Positions 1-11,776 of a stretch of DNA of 64,000 nt are shown here, in pieces. The position numbers and the translations under genes are program-made. This DNA comes from Phylloscopus collybita. Its lineage: Eukaryota; Chordata; Aves; Passeriformes; Phylloscopidae. Within the stretch, counting starts at the first letter, position 1; each line of letters begins with the position of its first letter. The stretch spans positions 32,033,001 through 32,097,000 of the forward strand of contig JAJNNQ010000024.1 of NCBI GenBank assembly GCA_027886175.1. Direction: 5' to 3'. The notes beneath the pieces are model-generated. The model searched no databases. It was not told the DNA's origin and saw only the letters and a list, made by a program, of their open reading frames with translations.

Positions 1-55
1 ATAATGCCAGTGAAATGACAGCTTAATTGTTTTACACTGTATTCTTTTTCATCAG

Positions 56-301
56 TTGCAGGAAGGGTTTGGCTGGGACCCCTTCACCCACCTCTTCTCT
101 GACTACCAGAAAATATCCACGATCCCTGAAGACAACACTTCTAAGATGAACTTGTGGGCACAGAAGTTTTCTCAGCAGGTGAATAAGAATTTGGCTCCAT
201 TCTTTACAGCCTGGGGATGGCCTATCAAGAAAGAGCTCTCCTTGGAACTGTCCTCTCTACCCAGCTGGGAACAGGATCCAATGAGATCCTATAGACCGTA
301 A
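56..301 (+). CDS. TCAF: TCAF-family protein, last coding exon (3' end of gene)
   Basis: This is the terminal coding exon of a TRPM8 channel-associated factor (TCAF1/TCAF2, formerly FAM115) gene whose other exons lie upstream of the window. A pyrimidine-rich acceptor ending ATCAG at 51-55 precedes an open frame of 81 codons that ends in TAA at 299-301. The peptide starts LQEGFGWDPFTHLF and contains MNLWAQKFSQQVNKNLAPFF and TAWGWPIKKE, then ends in EQDPMRSYRP. This matches the conserved C-terminal end of the peptidase M60-like region of TCAF proteins. In mammals these proteins bind the TRPM8 cation channel and alter its trafficking and gating. No disruption is seen, so the exon looks functional. 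TCAF1 and TCAF2 cannot be told apart from this exon alone. A degenerate second copy lies 7 kb downstream at 7298-7546. Confidence 0.85.
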   Translation: MQEGFGWDPFTHLFSDYQKISTIPEDNTSKMNLWAQKFSQQVNKNLAPFFTAWGWPIKKELSLELSSLPSWEQDPMRSYRP

Positions 302-1906
302 AGGAGAACTACCTAAAGCTTGGTTTCATACTAGCTATGGCCTATCTTTTTCTCCTTGTGTGCTACATGATAGCTCACTATGTGCTTGGATTTATGCTGG
401 TTTCTTTAGCTTCTTGCTGCCAGTGGAGACCAATCAAAACCGAAATTCAACAGGGATCAGATCAGAAACCACCTAAGCTATCTTCTGAAGGGTTAAATAA
501 TCAGTGAGATTTGTTCCGGGTTCTTCACCCCAGGAAGAATGTAATTCTGAGCTGATTTAGTTCCTACAGAATCTTTCTCTGATGAAATGGAAGTTTTCAG
601 TGTGGAGCAGTCCTGGACCAGTTTCAAGGACCTTACCATGGGAACAGAGATCTTTAAAGCAAATAGTAGCCTCCACAATGTTGTATTCTTAAGTTATAAT
701 CTCAGCAACATGAGATTTTCACAATTATTTTTGTTACCCTAAAATCCCTAATTTTTGATTCCTCTAATTATCCAGAACTTCCACACCTGTTGTGAAAGTG
801 GCTTTATAATGCTTATATACAAGCTGTATAATGCATAGTTGATACTGAAATGCTGTAGATTTCTTCCTACATTCTATGGCTGTGTGACCCAACGTCCATC
901 TTTATGTGAACAAGTCAATTATAAGTTGCAGCTGTCCTTCAACCATAGCCTGACAGCAAGATACATGCCAATGAAGAGGAGAGAGTGGAAACAGGGAGGT
1001 GACTTGACTGTGGTCAGTAATGGTTTAACTTGAGGACACACCAAAGGTTAAAATGCAGGCACTGACCTGACAGCCTGAGGGAGCAGAGAGAGGGAAGACA
1101 ACAGTTCATCAGGACAGAGGACCAGCTTTTTCAAGGTGCAACAAAAGTTCATGTTACTCCCAGCTCTTTCATAAATGCTCAGCTATTATGGGTTCTGGCA
1201 AACATGTTAATGCTTAGCCTAAGAGCTCACTAGTACCAGCCTATTCCTTATGTATCAGTGATAAATAAAAAAAAATCACTATAGACTCACGGTTTTTGTA
1301 TGTGGTCCTGTTTTCATGCCTCCATGCCCAGTAAAAAAAAGATCTAAATAGAAGTGACCTTGGTGGTGAAGGTGTTCAAAGCTGAAAAAAACCACCATGG
1401 AAGTCTCTAGTCTGTGGTGTGGCCATCATACATATCATAGTGCCAAAGGGGAGCACATTAGGCCAGATATCAGTCACAGTTAAAGAGGTTGTGCAACCTC
1501 CATTCTTCACTCTTGGTAAGTGGTCCCAAAACCTAACTGTAGCAGGGGAGTAAAGAGGCATTTCTGCATTTATGGCTTACCCATATTTTCCTGATTTTGG
1601 GGGGTTTTCTCTTTGTAGTCACATGTGTAGAAAATGTCAATATGTAATAGAATATGTAATGTTCCAGGGAAGTCTTTGCATTTAGCTTCACTTTTCTTAG
1701 CCCAGAAAGTATATTGATAAGACCTTCAATTAGGAATTAGTCTCCTTCCATGTACCCAGTATAAACATGTCTGAGACACCTTTAAAGTGGCTTGATATTA
1801 AAAACTGAATATCATCAGCTTGCAGCAGCAGACATGGAGTCACCAAAGACAACTGAAGCCCTTCCCAGCATCCCAGGATCTCCATGTGATTCAGTAAAAC
1901 ACAGTG
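302..1906. other. TCAF 3' flank, no gene seen
   Basis: This is presumably 3' UTR followed by intergenic DNA after the TCAF stop codon. The composition is AT-rich with short A-runs (for example near 1265 and 1335). I find no exon with a recognisable product and no clear repeat boundary. Confidence 0.4.
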
Positions 1907-2640
1907 TCTCGGTTTGGAAAGACAGGTTTCTGCCAGGGAAACTGGGGTTCCCCTAGAATGGAGAATGTAAACCCCTCACCCCCACCAAATTGTAATTTTG
2001 CAATCAAGGGCTCTCAGGCAAAGATGTTGGGGATAGGAATAACAGTTCTTTACTAGGAATATTAACAATACAAATGTAATAGGAAACAAAACCACCCAAC
2101 CAAACAAGCAAACAAACAAATAAACAACAATTTTGGAAAAACCCTGACAGAGTCAGAGCCACAACCTGACACTCTGTGATTCAGGGTGTTGAAAGCAGTC
2201 CAAAAGTGAGTCCCTCTGAAGTGGCAGACGTGATTCTGTTGGAGCAGAGATGATCCTGTAGAAAAACGTTCCAGGGGTGGTGAGGAGGGGGTCTGGGGAT
2301 GGTGAGATGGAGTCTGGTGTTGGTGAGATGAGGTCCGGTCTTCCTCCCAGGAAATCGGGCGAAAGACTAGCAGCTCTCCTGTCTGTGAATCTCCGTTTAT
2401 CCAGGTAGAAAAACTGCCTGCCCCACCCCCCCACTGCCAGGGGAGGTGATGTATCTCACAATAGGATGATGGAAATGCAGATCCATCGCTCTGGGGGGGG
2501 GAGGTATAGCCTGGGGAGGTGCTAATGGCCCATTAGATAAGGCGTCAGGCCTCTCCCCCCTTGAGTTACCAGAGATAAAGAAAAGCCTCTCCCCAACTGC
2601 TTTTTAACAGATGAAAATAGAATATACAAACCCTGGCTCC
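1907..2640 (-). mobile_element. Solo LTR-like element, inverted partner of 4640-5358
   Basis: Sequence from about 1907 to 2215 is the reverse complement of about 5040-5358. For example, GGAATAACAGTTCTTTACTA at about 2036 mirrors TAGTAAAGTACTGTTATTCC at about 5208. Both copies share an end reading (T/C)GGTTTGGAAAGACAGGT and an A/C-rich (or T/G-rich) low-complexity run. Two such copies in opposite orientation, with no coding sequence, fit two solo LTRs of one family. The outer limit near 2640 is approximate. Confidence 0.6.
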
Positions 2641-2748
2641 ACAACCCAGGACACACAGCTACATCCAGAGTAATTTATTGTTTCTGAGGCCATGCAAATG
2701 GGTTTACCTGTGGTGATTCTCCTCTTTCTTCACGTTTAAAAATTCTTT

Positions 2749-3480
2749 TTAAATTGGCTGCCTTTTTTCACCTGAATGCTGGATTAGGGGGAACTGACAT
2801 CTCTGCCTGGTGCTGAACCATCTGTCAGTACTGGCCCCCTGGGCTGAGCTGGCCACTAGAACGTCATCCTGACAGTACCAGCTGCTGATGTACACCACAT
2901 GGGCAACCCAGACAGTCTGCTTCCCATCTGCACCAGGATGATGAATGCAATTGCCAGGCCAGCAGCCATCCCAGCAACTTTTCCAAGGCCAGAAAGGATG
3001 GTGGCAGACGTCCAGATATCTCATGGCAAGTATGAAAGCCAGGACATTTTGTCTGTATCTGTGATGGAGATTTGTAAGGGAAGTACACAAGTCAGTAACG
3101 TTATCATGAGACCACGCAGATCCTCAAATGAGCAGATCAGTTCCACCATATCCAAGAAGACTGCTGGAGAGAGTAAGAATCTTTTGTGAATGTCAAGAGC
3201 TTGTATGCAAAGGTAACATATTCTGCTGCTGAATCTGACACTGTAAAACCCAGTGAAGGGAGGCTGGCCACCAAATGACATGTGTACCCTGCCATGTTGA
3301 TCTTGTTGTTGTGGGAGTGAATTTATGGTAATTGCAGCAGAAAGAAGGGAAGCACACAGGCAGCCTCCTATGTAATAAGACGCTGGTGTTAGCACGCATA
3401 GGATTGCTTCCATCAGTGGGGGAGTGAGGGCAGTGTAGGGGGAGGAGTTGGTTGTAAGCAGCATTTTGCTGTCTGTCATT
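2749..3480 (-). other. Possible tetraspan (TMEM176/MS4A-like) gene remnant
   Basis: Minus-strand frames here encode several hydrophobic stretches, including ILCVLTPASYYIGGCLCASL and, in another frame, GKVAGMAAGLAIAFIILVQM. The alternation of hydrophobic helices is reminiscent of TMEM176/MS4A-type four-span proteins, but frames shift and I cannot place splice sites securely. It may be a decayed gene, or chance. I do not claim a product. Confidence 0.2.
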
Positions 3481-4084
3481 TAAGAAATCTACTGCTTAAA
3501 GAAAATTCACTGTCCCAGATGACATAAAGAATTCATGCACACACACATTGCAGTGTCCAAGGTAGAAAAGAGGAGGGTTTATTTACAGATTCAACATTTA
3601 TCGAATTCCAGCAACGACTATGTGTTGGAAGAAGAAAATCTTCATCCCCAATCACACTGGACAACCCAATAGTCCATCAACAGTCTCCTTCTCATGAAAA
3701 GAATGTAAACATTGCTAGATTTTACAATAACAAAAAAGGTTATTTATATAAAATTGTATCTGACTCCAAAACACAGAAGGCTAAAAATAAGACTTTACCA
3801 AACTCATTAAAGGGAACAGAGGAGAATGGCAAAAACCCAGACAACAATTCACTAGGCCAGTGGGACTGAAGTTTGTTATGGATGATGAGGAGGCTCCTAA
3901 AGGCCAAGTCTCAGCATTATTTTCAATTAACCTTTGTTCAAGTATTGCACTTTTCTCAGTAGGATTGGCAGGTTCTTTCAGCTCTATATGACTCCAGCAC
4001 TGGAGGCGCTTTCTGCCACTTGAATTGATAAATTTGTCAGCTGCCCAGGCCACCACTCAATAATTCACATCTCTAGCAGCTTGA
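3481..4084. other. Intergenic, nothing recognised
   Basis: AT-rich sequence with a short CA-rich run near 3536-3552. No exon, RNA gene or repeat family could be supported. Confidence 0.35.
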
Positions 4085-4335
4085 CTCATGTGGTGTATCT
4101 GCTGTCAGGTAGGACTGGTTCAAGAGAGGCTGGCCCAAGTGTAAGCACTGGCATAGGTTGCCCAGAGCCAGAGGTGGTTGATGGCCCCTCCCTGGCAGCA
4201 TTCAAGATCAGGGTGGATGGGACTCTGAGCAACCTGATCTGATGAAGATATTCCTGCTCAATGCAGGGGAGTTGGACTAGATGACACTGAAGGTGCCTTT
4301 CAACCCAAAACATTCCATGATTCCATGAAAAGTGG
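4085..4335 (+). mobile_element. CR1 LINE 3' fragment
   Basis: The sequence has the order expected at a CR1 3' end: GGTTGCCCAGAG at about 4158, a segment reading GGATGGGACTCTGAGCAACC at about 4214, and a terminus CCAAAACATTCCATGATTCC at about 4304-4326 with octamer repetition. CR1 is the dominant avian LINE, usually 5'-truncated as here. Confidence 0.85.
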
Positions 4336-4516
4336 GTGTTGTGTTTCCATAATGCATTTGCTCCTCCAAGCATGTCTTTATGTTAGACGGATTTTATTAA
4401 TCACTCATTACATCTGGCCTCGTACGGCTCTGAATCCAGCAGTGAAGTTGTGATCTGTCAGTGGCTCTGCAACAATTGTGTTGAGATTACATATCAGTTG
4501 CTTCTGCATCGGTTTA

Positions 4517-4600
4517 AGTGGCTCCTTCTCATAAGATAACCAACCCATTGCACAGATACTGCAGGTTCTGTGCACAGATCCAGGCAGCACTGTCCACGTC
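4517..4600 (+). repeat. Direct repeat flanking an LTR, copy 1
   Basis: About 78 bp beginning GGCTCCTTCTCATAAGATAA recurs almost unchanged at 5367-5445. The two copies bracket the LTR-like block at 4640-5358. They are too long to be a target-site duplication, so a local duplication or a larger composite element is more likely. Confidence 0.75.
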
Positions 4601-4639
4601 TTGGGTTATGGAACTAAAAATGTGTATTCTATTTCAGTT

Positions 4640-5358
4640 GTTGAAAGCAGCTGGGGAGATGTTTTTTCTTTATCTCTTGTAGCTCTGGGAGAAGGGGGGG
4701 CAGATGCCTTTTGATAATGGGCCAGCTGTTAAAACCAGGTGGGGCATTGTTTCTTATCTCTTTTCACAATGGGCCATTAAGACTCCCCAAGCTGTTGTTC
4801 TCCCCAAGCTGTTCTCCCCAAAGCAGTACATCCACATTCCATCATCCTATTGTGATATGCTCCACCCAGTGGGGAGAGCCAACCATTCCTACCTGGATAA
4901 AACTGAGATGTAGGAACACGAAGGCATCTAGCTTCACCCGATTTCCAGGAGGAAGACTGCACCCTTCTCACCATTCCTAGACCCTTTTTCCACAAGATCA
5001 TCTCTACTTTAACAGAACCACATCTGCCACTCCAAGAGAACTTACTTTTGGACTGCTTCCAACACCCTGACCAACAGGGTGTCAGATTGTAGCTCTGACT
5101 CTGTCAGGGTTTTCCAGGATTGTTGTTTGTTTGTTTGCTTGTTTAGTTGGGTTGCCCTGTGAAAAGATCAGTTTTGTTTTCTACTACATTTTTATTGTTA
5201 ATATTCCTAGTAAAGTACTGTTATTCCTATTCCCAAATCTTTGCCTGGAAGCCCTTAATTGCAAAATTATAATTTGGAGGGGGTGAGGGGTTTACATTCT
5301 CCATTCTGAGGGAAACTCCAGCTTTCCCTGGCAGATACCTGTCTTTCCAAACCAAGGC
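4640..5358 (+). mobile_element. Solo LTR-like element, inverted partner of 1907-2640
   Basis: The 3' half is the reverse complement of the element at 1907-2215. It ends CTTTCCAAACCA near 5358, has a TATA-like GGATAAAACTG near 4896, and carries a GTTT-rich run at about 5125-5150. There is no coding sequence. The 5' limit is approximate. Confidence 0.6.
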
Positions 5359-5366
5359 AGTGGCTC

Positions 5367-5445
5367 CTTCTCATAAGATAACCAGCCCATTGCACAGATA
5401 CTGCAGATTCTGTGCACAGATCCAGGCAGCACTGTCCACCAGAGA
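5367..5445 (+). repeat. Direct repeat flanking an LTR, copy 2
   Basis: Near-identical copy of 4517-4600, with only a few substitutions (for example AACCAGCCC against AACCAACCC). Confidence 0.75.
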
Positions 5446-7297
5446 CCACGCTGGTGGAACCCAACATATAAAACTCCTCCTGCTTCTCTCAGCCCTGATA
5501 AAAGAGGGGGAGTGTAGCACCATTTCAAAAATGTGGGTCTGTATCCCTCCTGCACTACTTTGGAGTTATAAGGAACCAGTTCAGTCTGTTGAATTGTCCC
5601 TGAAGGAAAAAAACCCAAAAATACCGAAATCTATGAAAAGCTACTGGAATATGACTTTTAAAGCTGGTTGTGGTTGTCAGCAATACTGAGGAGCTCATGG
5701 AAGATGTTGAGGAGTACACTAAGTTTGTTTGTCTTCTCTGAAAAAAGAGGCTTTTTACAAACAGCATGAAAACCAGGAAAACTGGAACCAAAGAAATGAC
5801 AAATACAGTGAAAAAGTAATGGTGGTCATCAGCAGCAAATTCTGCCCAAAGCTGAAGTGAGCTGTGGAATAATACTCAATAATAAAGAGCTACTTTACTA
5901 AAATAAACTGACAAGAATCTGCCTTCCCCAAAAAACCCAACAAAATAAAATAAATCCCAGTTCACTATTTGCTTTGTGGTACAACAGACACTGTCAGGGC
6001 ACAGCGGAGGCAGCTGCTCCACGAGGGTCAGTGGCCAGGAGCCACAGGAGCAGGACAGCTGGGGACCAGCCACAACACCTGAGTGAGGCAAGCAGGGCAC
6101 ACCTGGCACAACATCCAGGGTTCAGATTTCTAGGCAAGTCTTCAGGGGTGAGGAAGGTCTGAGGTCAAGCATGGAAATCAGTCCTCAGGTCAATTTTGGG
6201 TCCAGTGATGATGACCAAGGTCAGACATATTACAGAGGTTGCCAGGCAGGCCCATTGTGATGAGACATGTCTGAAATCAAGTGAGGAAGTCAGACCATGG
6301 ATCTGCAGGCAAATTAGGCTTGCAACACATTTACAAATTTATTATTTTAATTCAGGGAATACATATTTCCTTTCCTTACTTCCTGCAACCATTCAATCCC
6401 TACCCAGATCATCTCTCTCTGTTGACACAGTCTGCAGCACTGTGTACATGTTCCAGCTCACAGGATCACACAAATCAACATGAGCCAGTCCTGATCTGTC
6501 TCCGAGTAGCACACTTCAGCAGGACAACCAGAGCTTCAGGGAAAAGTTTTTGAAGCAGTCCTTGGAAAACGTACTTGTTTTGAATCATCTGTGATCTCAG
6601 CACAGTGCAAGGCTCACTGGGTCTGTGGAATGCACTGGTTTGAGATGTAATAGTGAACCACAGCCCCTAGGCACTACCAAAGATGGCTTCTGATCATTGA
6701 GAATTGTTATTTCTCTTTCTCTTTTTCTTTCTCTTTTTCTTTTTTCCCTAATACTACCTCCAAGCCAGTCTCTCAGTGTTGTGGTGCAATACTTCATTCA
6801 GCAGCAACCAGGGTTAATTGACAGTACAAACAGCAACTGTGCAGAGTCTCCAGGCAGGGACCCTGCATTTTGTGCTGTGAGAGTCTTACGTATTGTAAGT
6901 GTGAAGAGATATTTTAAATATGCATACTTACAAGCATGGAGAGGTGGGTTGATATTTTTTATCAGTTTTGTTTTGAACACTTGTAACAGTTGGAAAAAAA
7001 ACAAGTAGGAATCAAGCCAGTGAGCGCAGCCCTTTTAAGTACTTGATTTTTGGTTTTGTGTGAATATCAGAAAGATGAGTTTGTTGAATAATCTGATGGT
7101 GTTAAAGGGCTGCTTTGGTTCTTCAGTAGGCATTTGGAATTTTGGGGGTAGCTACATTTTATAGAGAAAAAAAAAAAGGAAATGCCCTGTGAAAAGATCA
7201 GTAACTGAGTTTAATACAAGATTTTGTTAAGAATGCAAGTAGAATAATTCTAAACTTCCATACATGTATTTTGTACTGTGTTGCTTGTGATTCATAG
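5446..7297. other. Intergenic, no gene seen; CT-rich microsatellite
   Basis: No coding exon recognised. A polypyrimidine microsatellite made of TTTCT/TTTTTC units occupies about 6709-6748. The 3' end supplies the intron-like lead into the TCAF pseudo-exon at 7298. Confidence 0.4.
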
Positions 7298-7546
7298 ATG
7301 CAAGAGGCCTTTGGATAAGAAGCCTTCACTGAGATATTTTCTGAACACAAAAATATGACTGAGCTCTCAGATGAAGATGACTCAAAAATGAATCTGAAGG
7401 CAGAAACCTTTTCATATCTGGTCAGGAGGAATTTGACTCCTTTCTTTAATGCCTGGGGATATCCAGTCTGGGCAAACCCTTCCCAGCAGCTGGCTGTTTC
7501 TTCCCCCATCTGATCAGATGATCCCATGAAGCAATGTATCTCCTAA
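7298..7546 (+). pseudogene. TCAF terminal-exon pseudogene
   Basis: This is a second copy of the TCAF last exon, in the same orientation as the intact one. A TTCATAG acceptor precedes a frame reading MQEAFG, then a stop (TAA, 7316-7318) where the intact exon has Trp, then EAFTEIFSEHKNM, SKMNLKAETFSYLVRRNLTP and FFNAWGYPVW. A second in-frame stop (TGA) falls at about 7511-7513. The frame ends in TAA at 7544-7546. Its 249 nt compare with 246 nt in the intact exon, so there is essentially no net length change. Decay is by substitution, which points to an old tandem duplication rather than a processed copy, because the acceptor is still present. I did not find the other exons of this copy. Confidence 0.85.
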
Positions 7547-10500
7547 GCAGGTTTTGACTCATGAAAATGTGATTGTCTGTCATAAAGCCGGTGCTCTGCA
7601 GTAGTTTTAAATGGTGTCTGAATGGTGTGGTGTTCTAATGAATCTGAGAAGCACCTCTGCATTGTACATGTGATAGAAGAGTTCGTTCTTGCCTTCCTAC
7701 CAAATCTGCCTTTTTCTGTGTGAGTCCCACTATTTCCTTTCCCAACAGGAGTAATTTTAACCACAAAAGAGGAAGCATTGGCTCTCTTATTACCAATGAA
7801 ACCAAGAAACCCCTTCCCATTTTTTACTTTCTCTGTTTCCTTATCTCAAAAATGTTCTCTGTTCCATACTTACTCTGATTTCAGGTATGCAAAGTTTGTT
7901 AATTATAATAATTAGGAGAAGAGTTGGAATGGGGGGAGGAAATGTCACTTTAAAAACAGAGACACATTAAGAAATAATAAAGCTGGAAGTAAGTGGAAGA
8001 ACTCAGGTGAAATTATGGCTACAGCAATGAGAAATTAGGATGATCATTTAAAGGAAAATCTTGATGGGCAGCACAGGAAAGGCCTTGATGTGTGTTTAAT
8101 TGTTTTGAAAGAGGTTGCCTTCGTGCTCTGCCTTCAGAGTTAGCAACTGTGTAGTGAGGAACCGCTGCTTTTGCTCATATCAGAAGTAAAAGATTATTCA
8201 GACAGTGAACTTACCTCCTTGATCCTTAGCTAGAGTAAATTTGCAGATATCTTGTACATGTAAAATTGTGGCAACTCAGTCTGCATGAGGATCTAAGACA
8301 GCAGGTGCCTCACCTAGCAGGATTGAATGTCATGGCAGGAACACAGCACTGGAGTGTTTCTACAGTGGTCTGTTTTGATCTCCAATCTAAACAACCAGAT
8401 CCATGTCCTGTTCTTAAACACTACACTGAATTTCCCCCAAGTTAAAACATGCACAAGCCAATTTTTATGGTGCATTTTGAGAGCCTGAGCAAAGCCATTC
8501 CCTGTATTATGGCTGTGTTTTCTTTTTCTAGTGAATGTTACAGAATTCTTGCCTTGCTGTAAGGTCATTGAGGCACCACAAGGGACTGCAGTGACAGAGT
8601 CAGAGGCTCTCTGCATCTCCTCCTGATCACATGAATGTAGATCACAGTGACATTGAGAGAGTGCAGGTGACTTGCTGTGAGCAGGAGATGGTGCTGAAGT
8701 GCTGGACCTCATGATCAGCTGAGGAATTTCCAGGAAACCAGCAGATTGTCCAAAAGCCTGTCAAGATAAATGATTTATAATTAAGCAGCAGGATGTGAAA
8801 AGGCTTGCTCTGGTATGTAAACTGATTCCACATAAAATGAAAAAGTGTTTTTATTCTCTTGTAACCAGGTAGAGACATAAAGGCTAAAATCACAGGATTT
8901 GTCTTAGACAATGTGAGATAAACAATGGACAACCAGCATGAACTGGACAACTGAAGTGGGGGTTTTAGATCTCTTGGACAGCAAGAACCTTGCAAGGCCA
9001 ACACTACCTGGGTTAGTACTAATACCTTACACAAGACTGCTTAGGAAATAATTTCAGGAACACTGAATTTTAAAAGACTGAACAGATGTGTGTCCAGCGC
9101 CAGAACTTCTTCAAATGCCATTTCTCTCTTTTATTTCTCCCAAACAACATTGTGTGCTTTTCATCTGTGGTCCAGCAAGAAAAGGTGAAAGGAAACAAAA
9201 TTTAAAAGAAAAAAAAAAAAAGGAGTAAAGGGGGAAAGAGTATGAGCGAGAGACACCAGGATTGCAAAGAAAATAAAGAAATGGAGAAATAAATATTGTA
9301 AGGGAACATGAAAGAATCTGAGGTGGGATAAAACAGAAAATGAGAAGGAGTAGAGGTGTAATTCTCTGCTTTGTCTTAAAAAAAGAATAGACACCTTTGG
9401 AGGAAAATTTAAATTCTTATAAAAGATAGTGTCTGCCATGTAAAACACATACATATCACTTTATTTTGTCACTTGGCTTGGCAAGGATCATCATTTATTA
9501 GAGAAAGTCAGGCGTATCCTATAAAGGAAGACTTAGCTGTCAGAGCTAAACATAAAGAGAGCAGAATGCTCAGTGTACAGATGTAATTAATAAGTCTGAC
9601 CATAAGAATCAACACTGATGTCCTTCCAAAATGGCTCTAATGACGTTTTTCCAGCTGAAGACAGGATCTCAAAGACTGGGCATCATGAGCTTTCTGGAGG
9701 AAAACCAGAAGCTGGCTCAGGTTTGAACCACAAGAGAGTTTTGCTGCAGCAGTCAGAGCATCTGCACACTGTGGTGTGTGTATTCTCAGAAGTGAATGTC
9801 ACTGTGGCTCCTTCCCTCAGATCTGAGTTCCTTTCCAAAGCAAAAGTTAATGTGCCAAGGAGTGATGAGCATCCAGGTCCTGTTCTGAGAGGCAGCTGGG
9901 ATGTGGCCAAGATGCCCACCTGAAAACAAGGACTGCAGGCATCATGAAGAATGCTATTCTGATAAACTTATTGTCCTTCCCACTCAACCCCTGGGAAGGT
10001 CTGACAAACTTGTTGTCCTTCCCATCAAACCCCAGGGTTCAGCATGCAGAAATGTCCTTCTGAAGCTTTCTGAAAGTGCTGTACCTAACTATCTTCACCT
10101 CTGCCTCTTGCTGTGGCATCTGCTGCCTCCTGAATCAAGACAGACTTGAGAGGTAAAGACTGATTCTTATCTGTAAGAGATGGGTACCTCTGTCAGCCAA
10201 ATCCATATTGAAGAGGGGATCAGGAACCTCCCTTCAGCAATTCTGTAGGCAAACCCAGCATCATCTCCCAAGATCCCTCTTTTGTCATGACATCTCAAGA
10301 AAAACTTTGTTTTCCGAATTTGGGGCAGGGAGACTGTTTCTAGCAAGTTACATTTTCTTGCAAATCGGTCTCCTGGTGTGAGTTTTGCTCTGCCCTGTCA
10401 ACCTTCCAGGAGCCCCTAAAACCACTTGTAAAACATCGGTCAATCTCTGCGTGTCTTATCTGCCTCTTTTTCTTCCTCAAAACCCTGCTGCTGTAAGTTC

Positions 10501-11359
10501 CAGAACTGAGCTGGGGGAAATAAAAAAGAGAAGTCCATTGCAATGTTTGGGTTTGCAGTCATGTTGGACAAAAAATAGTTTTCTCCATTGTGAAAGTATC
10601 CAGCAGCTTTAGAAACTAGGAGACAAACACTTGGCAACAGCCAAGATTTTAGTCCAGTGGCTAAACCAGAAACCTGGAAAATACACTTCTTCAGGCAGAA
10701 ATGACAAAAATTTGTACTCAGATTTCTGATGGGAAAAAAAAACAACCACCCAGAACTGATTTTTCAGGTTGTATTTTTAATCCCAAACTGGAAACTCCCA
10801 GCTCCTCAAAGAGTACAGATATCATTGACGAAAGGGAGGAACATACAGACTGGAGATTGGGAAATTTTAGAGAGCCAGGACATTGCTTAAGACTTCTGTG
10901 TATCTGATTTGCAGTGATGCCTCTGATACACCACCCTTCTCTCACACTAGAAATTTCTCCCTGGGGGACTCTGGTTTTTATCCTTCTTGTTACATTTAAT
11001 TGCTTTCTCTCCCCTTCCTTGCCATGCCCTTATCCTGCCACATCTCAGGAGAATCTCCAAAACCCAACTTTTTCCTGCTACCTCCTGGGCAAACTGTGGC
11101 TGCCACTGAATACTACACAGCCTGCTCTGTTTCTGTCTTCACAAATGATTCTCCAAAGTGTTCAGGACCTTCCTCACATGCTCTACAGATGAACATTGCA
11201 TTGTTCCTGCTCCTGGTCAGTCCAGCACATTCAGCAGTATTCTCGTCTACAGGTGCAGAACACACTGAAAAGTTAAAACCTCTGTGTTGGGAGGCTGGAT
11301 GGTGGGAATCTGGGACATGTCACTCAGAAGACATCCTCATGCAAAGAGTAGAATTAACA
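7547..11359. other. Intergenic stretch before the lectin array
   Basis: No exon with a recognisable product was found on either strand. There is an A-run at about 9209-9221. Open frames here are short and lack splice context or family resemblance. Confidence 0.4.
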
Positions 11360-11365
11360 TTTATT
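11360..11365 (-). terminator. Candidate polyadenylation signal of lectin gene A
   Basis: AATAAA on the minus strand, about 410 bp past the stop codon of gene A (11777-11779). It is the nearest such hexamer I noticed. Its use is inferred. Confidence 0.35.
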
Positions 11366-11371
11366 ATTGAA

Positions 11372-11400
11372 AACAAACAAACAAACAAAAACAACAAAAC
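11372..11400. repeat. AAAC-type microsatellite
   Basis: Short run of AAAC units with AAC at its end, directly readable at about 11372-11398. Confidence 0.8.
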
Positions 11401-11776
11401 CTAATCAACACACAATGTGCTAAGGAGAAGGAAACACTACAGCCATAAATAATTTTCCCCTTCAGAGGAGGGACAAGGACACTCCACTGAATGCTCTTCT
11501 TTCAAATTCTGCTCCAGTGATATGAAGGACAAGTATCCTTTCATGAAACGGTGATGGCCTTTTCCACATCATTGAGATATTGGCTGGACCAGGAGTCAAG
11601 GGAAGTGATGGAGAATTAGGACCTTGTTTCTGAAGGAGGAGAGTGGAAAGGTTCACAGAGGGTCCTTGACATCAGCCTGAGCTATTTCATCCAGGACTGA
11701 AGTCCAGCTTGTAAAGGGATGAAGAGGCACAGCCTGGGAACTGAGGTACTTTGAAGCTCGGATTTTATGTCCTTCC

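Noticed and set aside
3021..3479. Firm assignment as a TMEM176 or MS4A gene
   Set aside because: Hydrophobic segments are suggestive, but frames shift and splice sites cannot be fixed by eye. It is kept only as a low-confidence remnant.
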